Source: Coturnix japonica (lineage: Eukaryota > Chordata > Aves > Galliformes > Phasianidae). From it: 64,000 nt of DNA. The DNA lies in NCBI RefSeq assembly GCF_001577835.2, contig NC_029518.1, forward strand, positions 33,969,462 to 34,033,461, read 5' to 3'. This document shows positions 49,701-59,900 of this stretch, piece after piece. A program made the position numbers and the translations under genes. Position 1 is the stretch's first letter, and each line of letters opens with the position of its first letter. The notes beneath the pieces were generated by a model. It saw only the letters and a program-made list of their open reading frames with translations. It did no database searches and was not told where the DNA came from.

Positions 49701-52700
49701 TCATGGATCTGCAGAATTCCTTTTTAAAGGATTTTGTGGATGCATGATGTTTAGACACGTGAAAAGGAAGACTTAACAAATACTTGAAGGAGATCCACTG
49801 AGGATGAGTCAAGGCACAGGGAATCCCTTTGGCTGCGTGTGGATGGAGGTTGACTGGAGAAGTGCATCTGGGCCCTTCTTTTCACAGAATCACAGAATTG
49901 TAGGGGTTGGAAGGGACCTCCAGAAATCATCGAGTCCAACCCCCCTGCCAAAGTAGGTTCCCTACACCAGGTTGCACAGGTAGGTGTCCAGGAGGGTCTT
50001 GAATATCTCCAGAGAAGGAGACTCCACAGCCCCCCTGGGCAGCCTGTTCCAGTGCTCCGTCACCCTCACTGTAAAGAAGTTCTTGCGCACATTCGTGTGG
50101 AACTTCCTATGCTCCAGCTTATGTCAATTTCCCTTTGTCCTGTTTCCACACACTGCTGAAGAGTCTGGCCTCTGGTGGTTTATTCTTCTGAGACACACAA
50201 TGAGTGAATTAAACCTGTAGGAAGTGGCTGGTTTAGCTTCATATCTTGTGGCACTGGCTTTGGGAATTCTGCCCCTTGACACATGCTGTCTGCATGTGTG
50301 GCAGTGGCTCTGGAGCCATAAATGCCTGTCTGCACACAGGTGTTATGACCTGCCTTGCTATTAGGTCTGAATCTTCAGACCAAGAGTTTCACTTCTATTT
50401 AATACCCTTTAGGGGTGTTTGTTTGTTTGTTTCCAAGTAAGAGAAAGCCCTCCACATTGCAGTAGCAGGGCAGTTTTCCTGTAAGGGAATTAACAGAGTG
50501 TCCCATATATATAAATGTTGTGACCCGAATCACACAGATGTGGGAGACAACCATTATAAACAGCATTAATCTTACAGTATCCTTTCTTTTTATTAGGTTA
50601 CCACAAATGGGATTATTGCAGTGAATGAACCTAAGAATGAAGATAAATATCTTGGCCAATTTCCAGTCAGTTTTGGGGCTATTGCTCCTTTTATGGCTGA
50701 TCTGGATACAACAGATGGACGTGGAAATGTTTATTACAGAGAAGATTCGTCCTCAGATGTCTTACAACTTGCATCAGACTATATCAAAGGGGGGTTTCCT
50801 GAAGCTGCTTTTGATCCCAGCAGTGTTGTTATTGTTACCTGGAAGCTTGTGGCTCCATACCAGGGACCCGGAGAAGATATTCCTTTGGAAGAAAAGGTGA
50901 ATATTAATGAGAGCTCTAAGAATTATTGGACAAGTGTCCAGCTGATGTGTAACACTGTTATCTACTGTTTTGAAGGCTTGAATTCCTTTGTGCTTAAATT
51001 AATCCAGCGCAGTTCAGAATGAATTTTTTAGCTGAAAAAGCTGTAACAGATCACAAGCCTCTACAATTTTTCTCTAAGTGTTTTATTCATTCAGAAGAAA
51101 GTACTTGAATCTTAATATCTGACTTATTTGTATTCCCTGACATTCTTGTGCTTTAAATATTAATTTTGATGGGATAATAACTGTAATAGTGCGCTATCTC
51201 CTGCCTTCCATCTGTGGAATGCAGTCCTTTATGCTTGCATTGTTCAACAGACTCTAAAGTCATTTTGACATCAAACTATCTAAAACCTGATAAAGACTAA
51301 CAGGAACTTCAGGCTGTGCATCTGTTTTGGAGAGATGACCCTGTATTCAGAAAACCTCATATTGTGTAGCTAGTATTGAATGAAGAAGCAGTTAAGGGAT
51401 ACTCTGTGTATTACTTGCAATCCATTTTCTCTTTCAGAATCATGTTAGGTGCTGTTCAGCAGATATCTCATGTAGGTGACTGCATTATAGTTGTCCCAAC
51501 TGATGGGTCTGCTTGCAATGGATGAAGCTGAGAACATTACCACAACGTGGTAATTTCTTGTACCTAGCTTGACACAACCATTCTTTTCTCAGTAATGACT
51601 TTGCACTGCTGTAGCAATGATTAGCTGATGTCTGAGCAACAGTCTTGATGGTTCCCATAGTTTGTAGGAGTTTTTAGATAGCAAAAGGCCATTGCAGCAA
51701 CATGAAAGTTGAACTTTTTTATTTATTATTTATTATTTATTATTTATTATTTATTATTTATTATTTATTTATTAAATATGCTGTTTACCAATACATTCAC
51801 GTCAATTTTCTACATCTTTTCAGATAGTTTAGTTTAGTGCTTTTAAAAAATTTGTTTATTTATTTATTAAGACAACAGTAGAGCATGCAATGCCTGTAAT
51901 TGAGCTTAGATGTGTTATGTTGTAGGCAGCCCCTACGTTTGTGTCCTGAGAGATTTAACATACCTTTGGTAGTGCTTTCTGCTTAACGTTTATGCATGCT
52001 GGCTGTAAAACTGCTTCAGCAGAACATAAAGTTGGATAATATTGGTGTTGTGGTGTTTTTTTTCCTCCTCATAAAGTACATGACGCATTCATTATGTGTT
52101 ATGGAAATTCAAAATGTTGTTTTCATGTTTAAAAAAAAAAAAGTTATTTTATTGTCTGTCTTGACTGTTTTTCCATGAGTAAATGGATTTTATATATTTA
52201 TTTGTTTATTTATTTCCCACAGAGGAACACATTCCAGGCTGTTCTAGCCTCTTCTGACTCCAGTTCCTATGCTATTTTCCTTTACCCAGAAGATGGTTTG
52301 CAGTTCTATAGTGCATACTCAAAGAACGATGATGGAAAGATTCCTGCGATGGTTGGCTTTAGCCAGGCCTCCACAAACTACTACTTCTGGGAAAATCCAG
52401 GATCCTACAATGTCATTGCTAATGATGAAGACAGCATTAGAAACTTGCATAAGTATGTTTTTTTGTTTGTTTTAATTAATCAAAGAGTTGCATGTTTTTC
52501 TGAATTGTATCATGACTCGGAAGGAAATAGTAAGATTCCATTAGCTATTGCATAAGAGATGGCTCAGTCTTCACCCCTGCAGAAAAAAAAATGCTGTCCA
52601 AACTATTACTGGTGATTTATAGTTGAATACACTGTACTTGTGTAATGCCATGTAGATAAGGCAATCAACAATTTGTCCTAATATTTCTAAGCATTTTGTG

Positions 52701-55700
52701 TAAGATAGGAATACCACAAAACGTGCATTTGACCATTTTGATTTGGCCTATGCTCTCTTTGATAGAAGCAGCAATGCTGGGAGACAAGGTGTCTGGGTGT
52801 TCGAGATTGGTAGCTCATCTGATACTATTGTGCCTGCCAAGGTCAGCGATGTTCTGGCAAGCCTAGGGCCCAGTGAAGAAGACCAGGAGTTGACTTCAAA
52901 ACCATTCAACTTAGACTATGGCTCCACTGAAATAAGACCGCAGTACATCTCCAGTAGCACGGACAGTATAGAAGAGGACCAGCACGCTACATACAGTGTT
53001 CCTCAGTTAGCTGTGGAAGACTTTATAACTTCATACCAAGATGTAACAGGAACACCTTCAACTGAATCTTTTTATCGTCATCGAGAATTCCCAACAGCAA
53101 AAGCTCCTCCTCGCCAGTTCCCAGCCCAGCAGTTCCCCCCACAGGGACCCCAGGTCATAGATGTGGAAGAATTTGATGAAACTGGTATAGGTAAGGTCTT
53201 TTATAAAGCTTGTTTTGTTCTAATACACACAGGCAGCAAAAAGATTCAGATTTTCAGATGTGACATTCTGGGTACCTTTAATGATGTTGTTCTATTCATT
53301 TGGGACGGTTAGCCTGAATGTCACCTCAGACTCATTCTGCCAGTCTTGTAAGATAGTCCTGCAATCTGACTCACAGGTGAGCATGTTTACAGTGCCTGTG
53401 GAACCTGATTTTCTCCTAAGGAAAGCTTCCCATGGGGATAATGGTTTACCTGAAGTTGACACATTAGTGGGAAGTGATTTTTTCCGTGCCTTTCTTGTTT
53501 AAGTTATGATCTGATCTTTAATATCTTAAGTGGTTGTTCCTGGTAAAGATTTCATGATCATTTCTACTGAAACCTGGCTTTTTTCCTCTCACTGATGTGA
53601 GTTACTGAATAAAGGCTGAAAATAGTGATTGCTGTAAAAATCGTTGGCTGGCATTGGGCTTCACTGCCTCAAATTTTACAATGGCAGAATTTGCAATTCT
53701 AGGTTGCAAGGAAGTGTTTATAGAAAATTCAGAGTAGCATGACTGACTACCCAGGTATTGTTTATTGAAATAGATGTCTATTTCCATGCAATAATAGGAT
53801 AAGCCAACTGGGATTACCACGTATTTGGTGCACATTCCTGGTTTCTTTAGTGATGTTCTTTGTTCTGAGGTTGAAAAGGCTCCTTTTTGCTTTGGTTTGG
53901 AAGCAAGCATAGGTTGAAATGATTGTGTGCTAGTTTCATCAGGACAGTTTGAATGCTCTGTATTAATAGAGATATAATAAGCATCTAGTATATGTCTGTT
54001 GTTTTCTGCAGTGTTCCGCTACCAGACAGACGTCCAACAGACCTGTGCTAACAATCGCCACCAGTGCTCTGTTCATGCCATTTGCAAAGATTACCCCAAT
54101 GGATTTTGTTGCAGTTGTATTGCTGGATACAAAGGAAATGGCAGACAATGTGTAGCAGAAGGTAACTTTACTGAAATTTGGGTGCATATGCAGCTATTAC
54201 AGTTGGTGTTCTTGAATAAGGAAACCTATTTTAAGTAGTTAAAATAAGACATGGTTGCATGGTTTTTGAAAGAGTTATCACTAGAGATGTTTTGAAAGGT
54301 ACTTTAAATGAGCTATACTTTCTAAGATCGTGGTTTTGTTTTTTAAATGAATCAAACTGGTTTAAGTAGCCGAGTGCATAAATTATGCAACTTAATGTAA
54401 CTGAAATAATTTGATAGTACAGCATCCCAAGTCATTGTTAGAATTAGTTGTGAAGTTACAGTGTTTTAAAATCTGATATGGTCCCCGCTCTAGAAGTGGG
54501 CTGTCTAAAGGGGATGAACAAATTAACTCTGATTATCAAAGTAAAGAGCATGGCTCCTGTTTGTCTGACTCTTAAGCTTCTTTACTAAAGGGCTAATCTG
54601 ATGGATTTTTGTTAGATACCCATTTCAACTTCGTTCCTGTGTAAGATCCCATAAAGGAATTTCTTGTGTATACACTTGTAATCCTTGTAGTGACTTGACT
54701 CAGAATATAGATGCATTTCAACAGCTGAACTAGCTGACTGCAAACTTGTGTTGTAGAAAGAAGGGAAGCAAAACCTACTATACAGCTTTCAGTTCATAGA
54801 ACTGAGTTTTTCAGAGAAAGAAAAGGATTTAAGTTAATGCAACTTGAATTTGTATGCATGTAGAAAACTATATATGGTAAAAAAAATTAGTAAACCAAAG
54901 TGATTACTTCTGTAAAACACTGACAGTGTTCTAACAAATTTTCTTTGAAGGCTGTTAGTCTGATTGCTCTGATCACCTAGTGGTGTTAGGCTTCTAATAT
55001 GGAATGAGCAAATCTACATTCAGTAGGTATTGATATGAAATGTAATCTTGTTACTGTCAGGGATGCTTTAACAGCATCATCTGTTTATGGAGTTGTCTTT
55101 AGAGGAAAAGTTTTTAATGAGGAAAAAGGGCACTTCTTGAGGCAATTTTGGCTAATGCCAATATACATATAACCAAGCTAACATGCTCTTTGTAGGCAGT
55201 TTCCTGTCTGCTGAATTCAGTAGACATTTCTTTGCCGTTCCTTTTGACACTGATATCTTTGAATGGAATGCTCTGAACTCATTCCTTGTAGAGTATTTGA
55301 GAACTGTTGTTCTGTTCTGATGCATTGCTCTCATTTCCCAGGTTCTCCTCAGAGAGTCAACGGGAAAGTCAGAGGACGAATCTTTGTAGGAAATAACCCC
55401 GTTCCAATTACATTTGAGAACACCGATCTCCACTCATATGTTGTGATGAACCATGGACGTGCCTATACTGCTATCAGCACAATCCCAGAAGCTTTGGGTT
55501 ATTCTTTACTGCCTCTTGCCTCTATTGGAGGTATAATAGGGTGGATGTTTGCTGTGGAGCAGCAAGGATATAAAAATGGATTCAGCATTACTGGTAACTT
55601 CTTAATTTAAAATTGCGTTTAAAAACTATGTTGCACTTTCCCTTGTCTTGAGATAAGAAATGCATATATATAAGAAAAGCAATATATGACAAAAATCTAT

Positions 55701-56890
55701 TTAAAGTGAGTTGAAAATTGATTGCTTTTGTTATCAGGCTTTTCACTGTTTTTCTTATTTACGTATCGGGCTTTTTATAAATATATTTTTATTTTTAGTT
55801 TCTGTACAAGCATGTAAATTTCTTAGAGAAGAATGGATTGGCCCATTCCCATACAAGGGAGAGATTATTAAAACATACCTGATTTTTGGTTAAAGAGTGT
55901 ACAGAGCTTCTGAAAAACCCTGCCCCTACATCTACAAAACATCTAACATCTTAATTTCCTCATCATGCCAATGAAACAAAGCACAATGCAAGTCTGACCT
56001 CTCGAAGGTCTGAAATTCTTTGTAGAAGAAAATGTTGTATGAAATGCAAATGACCCTGCTAACTTACTTGAAGAAAGCCTCTGTTCACAAATTTAACTTT
56101 AAAAAACTGTCCAGGGCATTATCTGTTTGTGCACATCAGTTCAAGCTGTAGGTTCAGTCCATCATAGGAGGACAGGACAATTTTATCTTTCACAGCCCTA
56201 TGCTATGAATCTACTTGAATATAACTTATTAGTTGGGAATTTTAATATTTGGGGTGTGTGTGTGTTTGAAGTTTGTTCCAGAATTTACAGCGCACATTTC
56301 ACCTGGTTTTGATTTAGAAACAGATGTAGGGGATTTTATTTTTTAGTCTTTAACTGACTGTATTCTGAATTGACGTATTCTCTACAATATACAGCTTATT
56401 TGCAGTTAGTTTACTAAGAAAGATAGGGTGAGTACTTATAGCTTTCCTGAATATATTTATTTATTATAACTACTTCTTCAGTTTTAATTTTATTTAGTAG
56501 AAGCAGTTATGGTCAATAGAAAGATTCAGAAACCACCACCAGTGGTTTAACTAATACTGTTTCTGTAGGTGGGGAGTTTACACGGCAAACTGAAGTCACT
56601 TTTCTTGGCAACAATGAGAAGCTGGTTATAAAGCAGAAATTCAGTGGAATTGATGAGCACGGTCACCTTACCATCAGCACAGAAATGGAAGGCAGAGTAC
56701 CTGAAGTCCCTTCTGGTGCATCAGTCCATATCGAACCTTACACTGAACTCTATCACGCCTCTAGTTCTGGTAAGATTCCCTAAGAAGGAACTGACATGTA
56801 AGTGCACAATTCTTAGAATGGAGAGAAGATCATTACCTACTAAAAGGATGTGCTTGTGACCTTCCATTTATATAATTTTTTACTCTCTTT

Positions 56891-56921
<31 letters not shown>

Positions 56922-59900
56922 TTGGTTTCCAAAAGAAGGCGAATTTCGTGTGGAACAGTGCAAATATTTCTGAACTTTCTATTGAAAAAGAATGTGAGCT
57001 GATGTCTGATGTCTGAGCTGATGTTAGCTGTTCTCTTTTATTGGTCTTACATTGTCAGTGGTAGTTGTACAAATTACAGAGTTTTTTGTGGAGTCCATAG
57101 CTCCCCAGTAGGAGCTGAACTGGGATATGCCTGTAATAATGTCTGTAAATGGGCTTTAATCTTGTTCAGTGAGACCATGCAAACCAATTACATGGCAGTT
57201 AGTGTCGTGTAAGCTGCACTTCAATGACCGTGTCTTATGTCAGTAAGAAGGATTTATCAGTATTATTTGAGGTGAATTTGAACAACTGTCTAGTTGTTTA
57301 ATTCCATTATCAGTTTCTCCTGTTGTCTCTTTAGTAATTCTCTTCCTTGTCTCAGAGATGTGGTAAGAGAGTAGTTCTTCATTTTGCTATTTACACTGGA
57401 ATATTCACCTCTTTATTTTCTTCTTCCTCAATAATATAATGTATGTCTCAACCCAGCAATAACAAAGTGATGTTGTGGTTTTCCTGCTGGTCAGCCAGCC
57501 CAGCCACCAAGTAACAATAGAGAGGAAGCAGTAAGCAGTGCTCCCAAGTGCATCTGGATAGGAGAGAGGCAGCATTTTGCTCCAGGGGCATCTTTGATTG
57601 CTACAGGTAGCTTGAAGTGGTGTAGTTGCTCTGTCACTGCTTTATATCTGCTGATGTATGACCTTGGTATTTGGTATTTGAGCTGCTCTTGCTGCTTTTC
57701 CTGTCCTTATGAGCAATAAAATAGTAGAAGCAGCAGGAAGATTCAACTTTGTGCTGAACAACTTCAGAGATTTGGAGGAGTTGTTTGGGCAGATTCATCT
57801 AAAGGAACTTGTAAGTTTCTTGAGTTATTTTTTCCTTTAATTTCCTGGCAACCCATAAATTTTAGCTGAATTTTTAAATTATGTCAAGACAAGTTGTGTC
57901 CCATCCCTTACAACTGTGTCGAGCACAGAGCAAGTCTAATCAAACTCCTGTTCCTTTGCATGAAAATGGATCCACGTAGCAGTGAACATAGACTTTTGCT
58001 TTCTGTTCTGATTGGAGTATGTTGCCATGTTGCAGTGATCACTTCATCGTCCACCAGAGAGTACACAGTGACAGAGCCGGAAAGGGATGGGGTTGCTTCC
58101 ACGTACACTGGTGCCTATCAGTGGCGACAGACCATCTCCTTTGATGAATGCATTCATGATGACTCTTTCCATGCTGCTTCTGCTACTCAGCAGCTCTCAG
58201 TGGACAGTATATTTGTTCTGTATAACAGGGACGAGCAAATTCTGCGATATGCTATGAGCAATTCCATTGGCCCCATCAGTGGTATGTATGAATGCAAAGT
58301 ATTTCTTTCTTCCATTTCTTTTAGAGAGTTTTTTCTTCTTTTAAATCTTTATAGTCCTTTGCCAAAGTTACAAAAAATACCAATGATACTGTCACTTGAG
58401 ATTGATGTCTTGCCCATCACCAACAAGTCCCTACAAGCTTTTTGTTTTTTTCATTCATACTATAAGCAATGTCCTTCTGGACCTTATCTGAGCATTATTA
58501 CTTTGGTAGACTTGTCACAGTTAAGTATGGTCTTTCTTTCCAGATGGTTCTGCTGATATTAGCCGGAATCCTTGCTACACTGGTACCCATAACTGTGACA
58601 CCAACGCAGTATGTCGTGCAGGAAGCGGGAATCGTTTCTCCTGTGAATGTTCAGTTGGATTCCGTGGAGATGGAAATGTTTGTTATGGTATCAGAAGATT
58701 TTCTTTAGAAAATGTGTAGTTTGGTTTCTTTGGAATGTATTGACCCTCATTTTGAAGAATTTTGAGGAATTGTAGGTTAAAGGGATGTTGGGGTAGCTAA
58801 TACATGTGCTTAATCACAGAAAGTAAGTTTGATTGTCTCGAAGAGTCAAACCTGGATATGTTTTGCTAGCTTGCAAAACATCTTTCCTACATAATTCCTC
58901 TTCTCATAAGACTTGTGGGGACTTAACTGTAAGAAATGCAACATTCTGCAAATTCCAGTTAAAATGGGTCAACTAAGTTAAAAGTTCCTAAAGGCAATGA
59001 GGAATGTACACAGGGCGTGGATATTGGGACCCAATGAAATAATCTTTTTTAGGATATGCTTTGAAAATCCCTTTTATTCAAGTCTATTGGACCAAAGGTC
59101 CAAATTCTTTGTCTTGCTCTTCAGGGAAGTTTGTTTCCCAGCAGTGTAATTTGTTTCTATCATCTAAGATCTTTTCTTTGTTGTACTTGACAGGATTTTG
59201 AGATGCTTTGTAAGAACAGCCCCAATGGTGAAAACTCCATGTCTTTGGTTATCTTCCTGGCAAGGAAATGCGTTGCTAGGTGTACAAATCTGAACCTAAA
59301 ATAAAACCTATGATAAATCATAAACTTTTCATTATGAAGCAAAATCTCTGCAGTTTAACTAAACTACAGATGGTGTCTGCTTTGTTGCACAGTTTACTAA
59401 AATCTTAAATCATTTTAGCTTCTGAGCTTGGGGTTTCTACCTCTTGTACATATATTTATTAGTAGACAATGAGATCTGGAATTAATTAAGAGCTTTTAGC
59501 ATATAAAATAATTACTATATATATACATGTATATATATAATGTGTTTTGGAACCAAATTTAATGGTTATATCTCTTGTTTCTTTACTCTGGATTTGAACA
59601 TAATACATGTAAATTCTGTGTATTTGTCATTTACTGTGCTTTGATATATGGATAACTGAAGGAGAATTCTTTCCTAAAGTTCCTGCTTATCCTGCTATCT
59701 TCTTTCCCAAAGGCTTCTCCTCCCTCCCTGGTTTCCTGGTCCACTCCTCTATAAAACCTCTCTTGTGATTTTTGTTTGTTTTTGTGCAGATTAGCTGAGG
59801 TCGCAGTTAAATGAAAGTGTATTTTCCAGTTGCTAATTACTTTTGAGGGGTGTAGACTATCCAAGATGCAGATTAGATACACAAGCCTGCTATTATTTAA

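Larger units (their letters stand above)
46520..50596 (+). other. NID1: NID1 intron 1
   Basis: This 4.1-kb intron is CpG-rich at its start. It carries two antisense CR1 tails (48671 and 49882). Open frames in it have no family match that I recognise. Confidence 0.85.

Noticed and set aside
52050-52216. Open frame leading into NID1 exon 3 as an alternative start
   Set aside because: The upstream residues are low-complexity intron translation. The CCCACAG acceptor and the human alignment at RNTFQAV place the exon start at 52223.
57894-58556. 220-codon frame running through intron 7, NID1 exon 8 and intron 8
   Set aside because: Only the middle (58036-58281) matches nidogen. The two ends simply remain open by chance, and the splice sites with matching phases define the exon.
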